A DNA stretch of 64,000 nt from Pararhodobacter sp. SW119. Lineage in GTDB: Bacteria; Pseudomonadota; Alphaproteobacteria; Rhodobacterales; Rhodobacteraceae. The position numbers and the translations under genes are program-made. The stretch lies in contig NZ_JADDJF010000018.1 of the NCBI RefSeq assembly GCF_017811755.1, positions 1 through 64,000 of the forward strand, given 5' to 3'. Positions 27,098 through 35,343 of the stretch are shown here, in pieces. Numbering within the stretch: the stretch's first letter is position 1; every line of letters begins with the position of its first letter. The notes under the pieces were generated by a model. The model did not search any database. It was not told where the DNA came from and saw only the letters and a list, made by a program, of their open reading frames with translations.

Positions 27098-27549
27098 GGC
27101 GTGGGGGTGAGGGCGCCGAAGACCGGCGCGGGTCTGGCGTATCGGGGAAGCTCATTACCGGTATGCCACGCGAGCACCTCGGCCCGGCGCCAGCGCTTGG
27201 CGCGGGCTCCCTTGCGACCGTTCGAGAGGTCGATGGAGGCGGGGAAAGACGACGCGCCAGCCGGCACCTTGCCTTTCTCCCAGCGGTAGACGATCGACGG
27301 ATCAGCGACGCCGACGAGGTCGGCGACGCCCCGCGCCGTGAGCAGCGGCGCGGTCAGCTCGGCGTGGTGCGCGTGGTCCTGTTCGGCGGCGAGACCGAGC
27401 GCGCGCCAGACCACCGGCCAGCGCGTGGTACCGCCGCGCAGGGTGATCTTGAGATGGCGCAGGACACGGGCCAGCGGCCGAGTGTCCTCGGTCTCCGGCA
27501 GAGCGAAGAAGGCGATGAGATCGGTGCGGGTTAGGGGCTTGTCGAGCAT
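27094..27549 (-). CDS. Helix-turn-helix regulator/excisionase-like protein
   Basis: The 151-residue protein has ARGVADLVGVADPSIVYRWEKGKVP, a helix-turn-helix of the MerR/excisionase kind (the helix pair followed by YRWEKG), with a basic stretch NGRKGARAKRWRRAEVLAWH after it. It is first in the operon with two tyrosine recombinases, so it is probably the directionality factor or operon regulator of the integrative element. Its ATG lies near the long inverted repeat at 27700-27742. Confidence 0.65.
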   Translation of the reverse strand: MLDKPLTRTDLIAFFALPETEDTRPLARVLRHLKITLRGGTTRWPVVWRALGLAAEQDHAHHAELTAPLLTARGVADLVGVADPSIVYRWEKGKVPAGASSFPASIDLSNGRKGARAKRWRRAEVLAWHTGNELPRYARPAPVFGALTPTP

Positions 27550-27699
27550 GGCCCGACCGAATTAGGCCCCGTTTCAGAGATCCAAAAAATGGTTCCCGGA
27601 ATTTTGGGTAACGGATCAGATGGCGTGTTTGCGCGGGCATCTATCCGGGTGAAAATCGGCTCCGAGGCGGCTTTTCCGGGTGCGTGAGAACGGACCTAT

Positions 27700-27742
27700 C
27701 TGCTGATCAACGCGGTTCATTCCGATCCGCGCTGATCAGCAG
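27700..27742. promoter_or_regulatory. Long inverted repeat between recombinase operon and 27758 gene
   Basis: CTGCTGATCA-a-CGCGG and CCGCG-c-TGATCAGCAG form 16-bp arms with one mismatch around an 11-bp centre. It ends 15 bp before the ATG at 27758, just ahead of its AAGGA site. It could be an operator, an attenuating hairpin or a recombinase core site; the sequence does not decide between them. Confidence 0.6.
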
Positions 27743-27757
27743 AACAAGGACCTGCCC

Positions 27758-28588
27758 ATGCTCGATAGACCCATAATCTCTACTTCCGACTGCCAACCCG
27801 TCTGGAACAGCCGTTTCAGGCAAACCGAAACATGGACGTTCGAGTGTGACGCTGCAAACCTGCGGTTCGACATCACCCGCGTCAACGGTGTCACGAATGC
27901 CCAGAGCATCCATGTCTGGACCGTCCACGGGGGCATGCAATACATCAAGAGCGTCGGGGAGCGCCGATGGACCGTCGGCATGGCGACCGGGCGTCTTCCC
28001 CTGGAACCTCCTTCGGAAGCCCGCGCACGAACCTTCGCCGGTGCCGCTCTCGCCGCGTTCGATGCGGTCTGGGAAAATCTTCCCGCGGACCACCTTCCGG
28101 GCTACGCGCTCGCCAACCTCGAAAGCGAAGACCGTGACCTCGTGCACAGTGTATTTCCCGAGGCCTTCGCGGCCAGCGAGGTGGTCTGTGCAAACTTTGG
28201 TGAGGGCTTGCTCGCCCTTGCCCGCGAAATCGTCGCCGGGCGGGATTTCGAGATCCGCCAGCGGGAGGAGGCTGAGTGGCACAGACGGGTCAAGAAACAG
28301 TTCAAGCAGTTGCCGAACGGGACCGTCCTGGTGCATCGCGACCACGCCGCGATGATTGGCGTCATCTCGAACGCGCCCGGGCGACGGACGAAGCGCAGCC
28401 TCAAGGTGTATTGGGGAACCGCCTGCATCGGGCGGAAGGACCTCACCAAGGCATTACGCACCAGTTACCGATTGATGACCCCGGAGCAGGTGGCAAAGCT
28501 CCCGCGATCCGTATTTTCGTCCCATGAGATTCTCGTGGCGGTGGGGCACGCAGGCAGGCTCGCGGCGCATTGCCCGGACCTTGCCTGA
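27758..28588 (+). CDS. Conserved-looking protein of unknown function in integrated element
   Basis: The 276-residue protein has no signal peptide or membrane helix. It contains a WTFECDAANLRFDITRVNG stretch, a central helical part with basic residues (WHRRVKKQFKQLPNGTVLVHRD), and RRTKRSLKVYWGTACIGRKDL near the end. I recognise no family. AAGGA precedes the start, a long inverted repeat lies upstream and a strong terminator follows at 28629-28660, so it is a single-gene transcription unit. Confidence 0.6.
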   Translation: MLDRPIISTSDCQPVWNSRFRQTETWTFECDAANLRFDITRVNGVTNAQSIHVWTVHGGMQYIKSVGERRWTVGMATGRLPLEPPSEARARTFAGAALAAFDAVWENLPADHLPGYALANLESEDRDLVHSVFPEAFAASEVVCANFGEGLLALAREIVAGRDFEIRQREEAEWHRRVKKQFKQLPNGTVLVHRDHAAMIGVISNAPGRRTKRSLKVYWGTACIGRKDLTKALRTSYRLMTPEQVAKLPRSVFSSHEILVAVGHAGRLAAHCPDLA

Positions 28589-28628
28589 TCGTAGAGAAGA
28601 CATCCGCTCTGCCAAGAGCGACACATGC

Positions 28629-28660
28629 ATGAGACCGCGGTTTTCAGCCCGCGGTCTCAT
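28629..28660 (+). terminator. Rho-independent terminator after the 27758 gene
   Basis: ATGAGACCGCGG and CCGCGGTCTCAT form a perfect 12-bp stem around an 8-base loop, followed by TCGTTTTG. It sits 40 bp after the stop at 28588. Confidence 0.85.
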
Positions 28661-28740
28661 TCGTTTTGCTGGCACCCGCGCCTCAAGCCCTCAGGATGGG
28701 CTGCGACAGTCCTGCGTTGCATCAGCCGGCGCTGTGGCCG

Positions 28741-29211
28741 CTATCGCGGATTGCGCGGCAGGCCTATACGGGCGTTAATCGTCTCGTCGCGCTCGATGAA
28801 GTCCTGCAGTCGGTCGGCATGCCAAAGGCAGGACTCCGCGACGGCACTCTGCGGATCGAGCGCGGCCAGAGATACGGGATGGGGGCCGAAAGGGCCGTCG
28901 AGATGTTCGAGCGTCAGAAACTCGAACAGGCCTGCGAGCCGAGTTGCGAACGAACTTTGCCAGGTTGTGGCGGAACGGATCGCAGCGCTGAGTTCACCCG
29001 CCTGCTTAGCCGCCGGCGCACCCGCGACCGCGTGCAGGGCATCGATCAGCGTGGAACCATGCTGGTCGAAGAACAGGCGGCAATTCGCGAGCAGCGCCGC
29101 GCGCCGGATCAGGAGCGAAGTGGCCGAGGCCTCATGGGAGAGACCCAGGCTCGGCGGTGTCTCGCCCGCGCGGGCATCGCCGTCGGTGTCGTGGTCGTCA
29201 GGGATTGTCAT
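28741..29211 (-). CDS. Protein of unknown family, paralogue A of the 33375-33812 protein
   Basis: The ATG at 29211 gives 156 residues. After a polar N-terminus the middle and C-terminal parts match the protein at 33375-33812: C-x3-F...H..(S/T)LI....AG, then W..(A/S)FA.RL, L.(L/R)LEHLD, LDP...V...C.WH.(D/E)RL...I.R...I.A. The two genes bracket the putative Rep-like gene, the methyltransferase and the PemK-like gene. No known family is recognised. Confidence 0.6.
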   Translation of the reverse strand: MTIPDDHDTDGDARAGETPPSLGLSHEASATSLLIRRAALLANCRLFFDQHGSTLIDALHAVAGAPAAKQAGELSAAIRSATTWQSSFATRLAGLFEFLTLEHLDGPFGPHPVSLAALDPQSAVAESCLWHADRLQDFIERDETINARIGLPRNPR

Positions 29212-29460
29212 GTTGTCGCTTTCCTTTGCGTGAGGTCTCGGGGCAACGATCGCCGCCCAAGAAGAATGTGGTTTTGGGCCGGGTCGTCTGGAAACGCCGA
29301 CAGGATATTTTCTGGCTCTGCCGGCATTTTTCGGGAGGAGCGGACCGGCTCCTTGTCGCCAGGGACGGAAAGAACCGGGCGTCGCGCGCCACGTCAGGCA
29401 TGCGCGGATCCAGCGCGACAGCTGCAGCAATGTCCGGGGCCCTGTTTCTATTGCTGATCG

Positions 29461-30303
29461 CTACTCCGGCGTTCGCGTAAAAAACCTCTGCGTCGCCGCG
29501 GCGGCGTCTTTCCGGTTCACCTCGAGGCAGGTTTCCTGGTCGACGAGCAGAATCTTCCGCACCGTGCAATTCGGCATTGGCGCGGTCAGCGCCTCCCAGC
29601 TCCAGCGAGAATGCTGGTGGCGGAGACGAATGGTGGCCGTGTCCACGCCACGCCGCGTTCCCCGGCATTCCAGCAGCACCACGCAGCCAGACTGAAACCT
29701 TGCGGCGGACTTTTGCAGCGCATGCACGACATCTGCCCGCATGCGGTGCCATTCTGGCGCGCGGCCGAGCGAGGCTGCATATCCATCAAGCGACAGCGAA
29801 ACCTCCGGCCGCCTCATCGCGCGCACGATTCCGAGCTCGCCATAGACCATGAGGTCAAGGGGCGCCCGGAAACCGGCGAGATCGCGGATGTTGAAATAGC
29901 CGTAGGGCTCGGTGCCGAAGAGGCGTTCGAAGAGATCGTTGCGCAGTCGCCAAGAGAGCCAATGATGGTCATGGACAAAGCCGATCCAGTCGAAAAGTTG
30001 AGCGACGCGCAGTTCCTCGATGCCATCCTCGAGGGCCCGATTTCCGTTCGAGCGCTCGAGGCCGAGGTGCCGACGGAAGACAAGGCATCCCTGCCCATCG
30101 CCCGCCTCGGGCTGGTCGACCGTCAGCCGGTGCCAGTCGGGCACCTGTCGGCAAATCGCATGAGCGATGAGATGCAAGAGCCGCAGGCCCTGGAGTCCGA
30201 GCCCGCGGCTCTGAACAATATCGAGGAAAGGCTGCGAGAGCCGGTAGAGCCCGTCGCGCGGGCGATCGGGGGCGGGTGTGAGGGTCTTGGCAATATGCAT
30301 CAT
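29461..30303 (-). CDS. Winged-helix protein, possibly a Rep_3-type replication initiator
   Basis: The 280-residue protein has two helical/winged-helix-like parts. The second reads WLSWRLRNDLFERLFGTEPYGYFNIRDLAGFRAPLDLMVYGEL..., followed by SLDGYAASLGRAPEWHRMRADVVHAL, which resembles the linker and second wing of Rep_3-type initiators (a structural element, then Y....I, then SxxxLxxxLG...W...R..V). No iterons were found beside it. A regulator with the same fold is the alternative. Confidence 0.45.
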   Translation of the reverse strand: MMHIAKTLTPAPDRPRDGLYRLSQPFLDIVQSRGLGLQGLRLLHLIAHAICRQVPDWHRLTVDQPEAGDGQGCLVFRRHLGLERSNGNRALEDGIEELRVAQLFDWIGFVHDHHWLSWRLRNDLFERLFGTEPYGYFNIRDLAGFRAPLDLMVYGELGIVRAMRRPEVSLSLDGYAASLGRAPEWHRMRADVVHALQKSAARFQSGCVVLLECRGTRRGVDTATIRLRHQHSRWSWEALTAPMPNCTVRKILLVDQETCLEVNRKDAAAATQRFFTRTPE

Positions 30304-30688
30304 GAGGCTCCTTTGGATGGGAGGAGAATGATGGTGTTGACCGCGCCGCTGCGGAAATCGGATGGCTTTCAGGAACCCCGCTTACGGGCGGGGCCGCTCC
30401 GGATGTCAGCCACGGGACCCCGATCAGATACGGTGATCTCCCGGCGATCCCGGTGATTTGCCCGCGGTTCTGCGGGACCGGTCCCAACACGGGATTGATC
30501 TGAAATGGAAATAGCACCGCGGAATCCCTGAAACTCAGAACCCCCAGAAAAAGGAAATATTGGGGGCTCGCGAGCGCCGCGACCGGCCGGGCCTCTTCCG
30601 TTCCCTGTCAGGCGATCAGGGCGAAGGTTAGACATTTCCGCCGAAGCCGCCGCATCCCGGATTTTTTTGGCCACCTCAATCGACCCAC
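30304..30688. other. Gene-free gap upstream of the methyltransferase
   Basis: No coding frame is supported. The region contains a weak CCCCCA...TGGGGG inverted pair near 30540-30565 and a run of Ts near 30662-30668, but no clear promoter. Confidence 0.35.
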
Positions 30689-30714
30689 GTCCTTCGGATA
30701 AATCACCGAAGGAC
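30689..30714. promoter_or_regulatory. Perfect inverted repeat in front of the methyltransferase
   Basis: GTCCTTCGG and CCGAAGGAC form 9-bp arms around an 8-base AT-rich centre (30698-30705). The right arm ends six bases before the GTG start at 30720 and overlaps the ribosome-site area. A regulator-binding operator or a translation-blocking hairpin are the two readings. Confidence 0.6.
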
Positions 30715-30719
30715 CTCCT

Positions 30720-32510
30720 GTGCAATTTTCCCCCGTATCCGCCGGCGCTTTCGGCACCATTCCGGTCTGGCCCGCCGCGGCCGACTTGCCCGGCGTTTCC
30801 GCGGCTCTCGCCACCGCCCGCGTCCTCGTCAAGGATATCGACGCCCCGAGCGCAGTCACGACGGCGCGCGGTGTCCTGGTGGCCGCCATTGGCGCCTTTT
30901 GGACCGTCCTCTCTCCCGGCTCGAAACCGAGAGAGCCGATCTGGAAGGACGAGATCGTGTCGGTATCCCCGGACCTCATCGCGATCGCAGACCGAATTGG
31001 AACCGCCGCAGCGGGCCTCTGCCTGGAGGTGGCCTGCGACCTGCTCGGCAGGCTCTATTGCTCCCTTCTGCCCCGTAGCCTGCGGGCGAACCAGGGCAGC
31101 TACTACACACCGCCGGCACTTGCGGTGCTGTTGCTGCAACGGGCGACCGAGGCCGGCACGGACTGGCGTAGTTGCCGCGTCCTCGATCCCGCCTGCGGCG
31201 GTGGTGCGCTCCTGCTGCCAGCCCTGCGGCGCCTTCTCGCGGCAATCGGCGATTGCGGTCCAGTAGTGGTGCTGGCAGAGGTTGCGGATCGGCTCCGGGG
31301 CACCGATCTCGACCCGGCCGCCGCCTGGCTTGCCCAAGTCATGATCGACGCGGCGCTTCTGCCCTGGACCTCGCAAATTGGCCTTGGGGCGCCGCGCATC
31401 GTGCAGGTGGCGGACAGCCTCGACACGCGCCAGATGGCCGCCTTCGACCTGATCGTCGGTAATCCGCCCTACGGTACTATCGCACTTTCGGGCGAGCAGA
31501 AGGCGCGCTTTGCGCGCAGTACCCATGGCCGTGCCAACTTGTACGGCCTGTTCCTCGACCGGGCCCTCGACCTCGTTCTCCCCGGCGGCGTCATCGCCTA
31601 TCTGACTCCGACGAGTTGCCTCGGCGGCGAGTACTACAAGAACCTGCGTGCGCTGCTTGCGCGCGAGGCGCCTCCGAACACGATCGACTTCATCGTCCAG
31701 CGCGGCGGTGTCTTTGATGCGTGCCAGGAGACGATGCTCACGACCTGGTGGCGGGGCGCATCGCCCGGTCCGATCCGGGTTTCGGAGATCCGCGTCAAGG
31801 GGCAGCAGACCGCGATCCGGCCACTGGGCCTGGGCCAGCTTCCCTGCGATCCGGCCGCCCCGTGGCCCTTGCCGCGCCGGGTGGCGCATGCGCTCGTCGC
31901 GCCAGCGTTGCATCGCGCGCCGCACCGGCTGGAGGATTGGGGCTACCGGGTGCGGACGGGTCCGGTCGATGCCAGCCGACACAAGGGCAGCGTCGCCGCC
32001 GAGCCAGCGCCGGGATATGTGCCGTTGATTTGGGCCGAGGCTGTCCGGCCGGCAGGTCTCGTCTGGCCGGGATCACCACGGCGTCAGGCCGCCTGGTTCG
32101 ATGCGCGCGGCAACGAGCGGCTTCTCGTCCGGACGCCGGCCCTGCTGCTGCAGCGTACCACCGCGCCCGAGCAGCCGCGGCGCTTGGTTGCGGCACCCCT
32201 CACTGCGGCTCTTCTTCGGGAACACGGCGCCACGGCCATCGAGAACCATGTGAATCTTGTCGAGCCAATCGCGGCGACGCCGCCGGTTTCGCTGGAAGCG
32301 CTGGCAGCTTTTCTGGGCAGCGCTGCGGCGGACACGGCGTTCCGCTGCTTGAGCGGCAGCGTTGCCGTGTCAGCGTACGAGCTACGGGCGCTTCCGCTGC
32401 CACGCGCGGCGGAAATGGGACCGCTGTCGCGCATGCTATTGGCCGACACCGGGACGGTCGAGGTGGAGGCAGAGTGCCGACGCCTCTATCGCAACTGCAC
32501 TGGCAGCTGA
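30720..32510 (+). CDS. Adenine-specific DNA methyltransferase (Eco57I/type IIG-like, no nuclease seen)
   Basis: The 596-residue protein starts at GTG 30720 and has the N6-adenine methyltransferase order: GSYYTPPALAVLLL (residues 127-140), the AdoMet motif DPACGGGALLLPAL (156-169), and catalytic NPPYG (248-252). A long C-terminal region of about 300 residues is suitable for target recognition. No endonuclease motif is visible in it. A 31-codon frame starting at GTG 32474 overlaps its end and stops at 32569, possibly the stump of a lost downstream gene. It may be a solitary methylase or the remains of a restriction-modification system. It is likely cytoplasmic and acts on host or element DNA. 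Confidence 0.82.
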   Translation: MQFSPVSAGAFGTIPVWPAAADLPGVSAALATARVLVKDIDAPSAVTTARGVLVAAIGAFWTVLSPGSKPREPIWKDEIVSVSPDLIAIADRIGTAAAGLCLEVACDLLGRLYCSLLPRSLRANQGSYYTPPALAVLLLQRATEAGTDWRSCRVLDPACGGGALLLPALRRLLAAIGDCGPVVVLAEVADRLRGTDLDPAAAWLAQVMIDAALLPWTSQIGLGAPRIVQVADSLDTRQMAAFDLIVGNPPYGTIALSGEQKARFARSTHGRANLYGLFLDRALDLVLPGGVIAYLTPTSCLGGEYYKNLRALLAREAPPNTIDFIVQRGGVFDACQETMLTTWWRGASPGPIRVSEIRVKGQQTAIRPLGLGQLPCDPAAPWPLPRRVAHALVAPALHRAPHRLEDWGYRVRTGPVDASRHKGSVAAEPAPGYVPLIWAEAVRPAGLVWPGSPRRQAAWFDARGNERLLVRTPALLLQRTTAPEQPRRLVAAPLTAALLREHGATAIENHVNLVEPIAATPPVSLEALAAFLGSAAADTAFRCLSGSVAVSAYELRALPLPRAAEMGPLSRMLLADTGTVEVEAECRRLYRNCTGS

Positions 32511-32843
32511 TCCAAGCAGGTCAGCGGGGCCTCGGCGGTTCCACCTCTGGCCCGGCCACATCAGCATGAACGCATTCCCGATCGCTTTTTTGCGCTCGCC
32601 AAGCGACACCATATCCAGATTCCCAGTCGGAGGACGGGCATGTGAGCCACCGCACAGGCGGCTGAGAGCAAGGCAACGGAGTATCCGTCACCGAACCCGG
32701 CATCGCAAAGATGCATCAAACAGGTCCCTGCAGTCGCGGGGATGATCGAACCGACTGGCATCCTGCATTCGCGGGGGGTATTGAGGCGCTCCGGTCCGAT
32801 TACGGAACCGGAACGCCTCAAGACGTTCGGATTTTCCTTATGA
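32511..32843. other. Gap after the methyltransferase with possible gene stump
   Basis: Only a 31-codon frame (32474-32569) overlapping the methyltransferase end and scattered short frames are present. The end of the gap holds the hairpin at 32781-32821. The stretch looks like decayed sequence. Confidence 0.3.
32781..32821. terminator. Imperfect 15-bp hairpin between convergent genes
   Basis: TTGAGGCGcTCCGGT and ACCGGAaCGCCTCAA pair with one mismatch around an 11-base loop. It lies between the methyltransferase (plus) and the PemK-like gene (minus), where a two-way terminator would be expected; no T-run is evident on either side. Confidence 0.5.
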
Positions 32844-33311
32844 TCATGCAGGTCTCCTGTCTTGTTGGGTAGGAAAAGCCCGGCCTCCAGCCGGGCGCCG
32901 CAGGTGGCCGCGGCGGAAGCGCCGCGGGTTCACTTGACGAATGCGGTCAAGGCGCGGACGGTAGCTATCGCCAAGCCGGCCGAGGACGGCCGTGCCATCG
33001 CGGCACTCGACGAAGCGGTCGCAGCAAAGGGGCACTTGGACGCGGCGCGCGCCGACGAACCGTGTCGGCCGGTTCAGCGAGGCCTCGTCGCAGTCGGCGC
33101 GCCCAGTGACGTGCAGTTCATGGCCTCGGTTCGGACCCGTCCAGCGGGACGTGCCGTAGACGACGACAGCATTGCCGGCGATCCGGTCGACATCGACGAC
33201 GAGGCAGGGGCGTGGCTTCTCTGCCAGAGGCTCGTCAAGGCAGGGAAATCTAAACGCAACGATGTCGCCGGCCGCGAGCGTGTCGCGCCAGGTCAGGGGA
33301 TGGGCGTTCAT
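32844..33311 (-). CDS. PemK/MazF-like protein without visible antitoxin
   Basis: The 155-residue protein has GDIVAFRFP, EKPRPCLVVDVD and VVVYGTSRW, the barrel motifs of the PemK/MazF ribonuclease fold (G-D-I-V at the start, R-P-x-L-V-V, then the TS pair). No antitoxin gene adjoins it: the next gene upstream (33375-33812) is an unknown family. Such lone PemK-like proteins occur in mobile elements. The C-terminus is a basic, Arg-rich tail. Confidence 0.6.
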   Translation of the reverse strand: MNAHPLTWRDTLAAGDIVAFRFPCLDEPLAEKPRPCLVVDVDRIAGNAVVVYGTSRWTGPNRGHELHVTGRADCDEASLNRPTRFVGARRVQVPLCCDRFVECRDGTAVLGRLGDSYRPRLDRIRQVNPRRFRRGHLRRPAGGRAFPTQQDRRPA

Positions 33312-33374
33312 GTGGGAAACTCCTTGGCCCGCGCCCGGCGGTGCCGGAACGCGGGTGTCAGTCTGGGAATGCGC

Positions 33375-33812
33375 TCAGGCCGAGCGCAGCGGCCGCCGGA
33401 CGGGAAGGCGCGGCAGGCGCATGGCGTGGGCGGAGATGGCGTCGCTGCGCGCGATCAGTGCCTCCAGGCGTTCGACATGCCAGCAGCAATCGGTCACGCG
33501 CGCGGGATCGGGGTCGAGCACCTCGGTGGGCACCGGATAGGGGGAGTCAGGATCATCGAGATGATCGAGACGCAGCAGCCCACACAGCGTGCACAGCCGT
33601 CGCGCGAAGGCCGCATGCCAGCGGTCAGCCGCGGCGATATCGCTACAAAGCTGATGCGCCAGGCGCGTGCCGGTGTCGCCTGCGGTGAAACCCGCCACTT
33701 CGATCAGCGAGGCCTTGTGGGCTTGAAGGTAGTTCTGGCATGTGTCGAGCAACTCGGCATGCGCCTGCGCAAGCGTGGTGGGGTATTGGATAAGAGAGGC
33801 AGTCGTTGGCAT
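33375..33812 (-). CDS. Protein of unknown family, paralogue B of the 28741-29211 protein
   Basis: The 145-residue protein matches the protein at 28741-29211 over most of its length (a shared C-x3-L...H..SLIE..G.TAG, W..AFARRL..L..LL.LDHLD, VLDP...V..CCWHVERLE.LI.R.DAI.A pattern). Only paralogue B has the doubled CCWH. It precedes the PemK-like gene by 63 bp on the same strand. Function is unknown. Confidence 0.6.
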   Translation of the reverse strand: MPTTASLIQYPTTLAQAHAELLDTCQNYLQAHKASLIEVAGFTAGDTGTRLAHQLCSDIAAADRWHAAFARRLCTLCGLLRLDHLDDPDSPYPVPTEVLDPDPARVTDCCWHVERLEALIARSDAISAHAMRLPRLPVRRPLRSA

Positions 33813-33965
33813 CGTTTTCTATCCCTTTTGCGGTTGATCCGACCTGCCCCTCTCCTTCCCCTTTCTCGGGCCGCGGAGGTTCGGGCGTGTCAAACCGACC
33901 ACGCCCGGACCAGCCGCCGGCCCCCTTGCCAAGCTTCGGCGATATGCCTCCGACGTTTTTCCTGA

Positions 33966-34015
33966 TTACAAGCAACCGCTAAACACTATATGATAGCGCA
34001 AGGTATTACCTTTGC
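33966..34015 (+). promoter_or_regulatory. Promoter and operator of the RHH-ParE operon
   Basis: A TATGAT -10 (33989-33994) lies 17 bp after a weak -35-like TTACAA (33966-33971). An imperfect palindrome GCAAGGTATTACCTTTGC (33998-34015) follows just before the ATG at 34027, in the position expected for self-repression by the ribbon-helix-helix antitoxin. Confidence 0.55.
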
Positions 34016-34026
34016 TCGGAGGTCAC

Positions 34027-34305
34027 ATGGCGTCGGCAACATCCATCAAACTGGACGACAACATGAAAGGACGCGTCCAGCATCTCGCTAAAGTTCGTAA
34101 ACGCACATCCCACTGGATCATGCGTGAAGCCATTGCGCAGTATGTCGAGCGAGAGGAGAAGCGTGAGGTGCTGCGTCTGGATACACTCAAGGCATGGGAA
34201 GAGTTTCAGGATGCCAGGCTGCACACGACCGCTGAAAAGGTCGACGAGTGGCTGGCGAGCTGGGGACTTGAGAACGAACTACCTGCCCCTGAATGCCACA
34301 AGTAG
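34027..34305 (+). CDS. Ribbon-helix-helix antitoxin (CopG/ParD-like)
   Basis: The 92-residue protein from ATG 34027 has SIKLDDNMKGRVQHLAKVRKRTSHWIMREAIAQYVEREE, a ribbon-helix-helix DNA-binding start. Its C-terminal tail VDEWLASWGLENELPAPE closely resembles that of the antitoxin at 48902-49186, so the two antitoxins share a toxin-binding tail. It overlaps the toxin gene by 13 bp. CTCGGAGG precedes the start. Confidence 0.85.
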   Translation: MASATSIKLDDNMKGRVQHLAKVRKRTSHWIMREAIAQYVEREEKREVLRLDTLKAWEEFQDARLHTTAEKVDEWLASWGLENELPAPECHK

Positions 34306-34586
34306 AATTTGCTCCGGCGGCAATCCGGGACCTGCAACGACTGCGTGATTTCCTGCGCCCAAAGAGCGCCGATGCAGCGCATCGGGCGGGTGAGGCGATC
34401 CGGCAGGGCTTGAACCTGCTTGGTACGCATCCCCGCCTCGGACGGGTGGTCGACGATCTGCCCGAAGAGTTTCGGGAATGGCTCATCGACTTCGGCGACA
34501 GCGGCTATGTCGTTCGATACCACCTTGACGATGATACCGTGACAATCCTCGCAATCCGGCACCAGAAAGAGGCCGGATATCACTAA
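34293..34586 (+). CDS. ParE/RelE-family toxin
   Basis: The 97-residue protein has the ParE/RelE shape: V.FAPAAIRDLQRLRDFL, then RLGRVVDDLPEEFREWLIDFG, and GYVVRYHLDDDTVTILAIRHQKEAGY at the end (the strand-rich core followed by IRHQKE). RelE-type toxins cut mRNA on the ribosome and ParE types inhibit gyrase; the sequence does not say which. It is paired with the RHH antitoxin upstream. Confidence 0.87.
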   Translation: MPQVEFAPAAIRDLQRLRDFLRPKSADAAHRAGEAIRQGLNLLGTHPRLGRVVDDLPEEFREWLIDFGDSGYVVRYHLDDDTVTILAIRHQKEAGYH

Positions 34587-34761
34587 GGTGTTGCTTCAGA
34601 AAAAGCGCCCCCGCAGAAATCTGCAAAGGTGATTATCCATTTGAAAGCACATCCCGCTTCGCTTCTGGCCGTTTGGCACCTGCACGTCCGGACATAAACG
34701 GTCGTTTTTGTTCCTCCGGTGACGGCAGACGATCCGTCAATCGCTTGACGCAGACAAAAAT

Positions 34762-34792
34762 CCCTCCCAAAACCGTTGTGCTTTTGGGAGGG
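34762..34792 (+). promoter_or_regulatory. Strong hairpin covering the ribosome site of the invertase
   Basis: CCCTCCCAAAA and TTTTGGGAGGG form a perfect 11-bp stem with a 9-base loop, followed by TTTT. The right arm contains GGGAGGG, the ribosome site of the ATG at 34801. It could end transcription from the TA operon or hide the ribosome site. Confidence 0.75.
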
Positions 34793-34800
34793 TTTTGGCC

Positions 34801-35343
34801 ATGATCCTGGGCTATGCGCGCGTCTCGACCTTGGAACAGAGCCTCGACAGCCAGCGCGATGCGCTGACCGCCGCCGGGGCGGAGCGTATCTTCGCCGACA
34901 CAATCACCGGCACTGCCCGCAACCGCCCCGAACTCGACCGGCTGCTGGAGCAACTGCGTCCTGGCGATGTGGTCGTGGTGACCAAATACGATCGCCTTGC
35001 GCGCAGCCTGAAAGATCTCCTGGAAATCGTCGAGCACATCAAGAAGCACGGAGCGGGGTTCCGCTCGCTGGCCGAGGATATCGACACCACCACCCCGGCC
35101 GGGCGGCTGGTCTTCCACGTCTTCGCCTCCATCGCCCAGTTCGAGCGTGAGCGCATCGCCGAGCGCACGCGCGAGGGGTTGGAAGCCGCGCGAAAGCGGG
35201 GCCGGGTCGGCGGACGGCCGCGCGCGCTGACGCCGGCACAGGTGACCGAGGTGCGCCGCATGCGCGACGAAGAGATGCGACCGCTTCCCGAGATTGCCGC
35301 GCTTTTCAAGGTCAGCACGAAGACCGTCAGAAGAGTGACGTGA
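34801..35343 (+). CDS. Serine recombinase (resolvase/invertase family)
   Basis: The 180-residue protein begins ILGYARVSTLEQSLDSQRDAL (catalytic Ser in YARVST). It continues with RPELDRLLEQLRPGDVVVVTKYDRLARS, then the long helix AQFERERIAERTREGL and a C-terminal helix-turn-helix with RKRGRVGGRPRALTPAQ and IAALFKVSTKTVRR. This is the small Tn3-resolvase/DNA-invertase type. No transposase adjoins it. The ATG at 34801 is preceded by a hairpin that contains the ribosome site. Confidence 0.93.
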   Translation: MILGYARVSTLEQSLDSQRDALTAAGAERIFADTITGTARNRPELDRLLEQLRPGDVVVVTKYDRLARSLKDLLEIVEHIKKHGAGFRSLAEDIDTTTPAGRLVFHVFASIAQFERERIAERTREGLEAARKRGRVGGRPRALTPAQVTEVRRMRDEEMRPLPEIAALFKVSTKTVRRVT

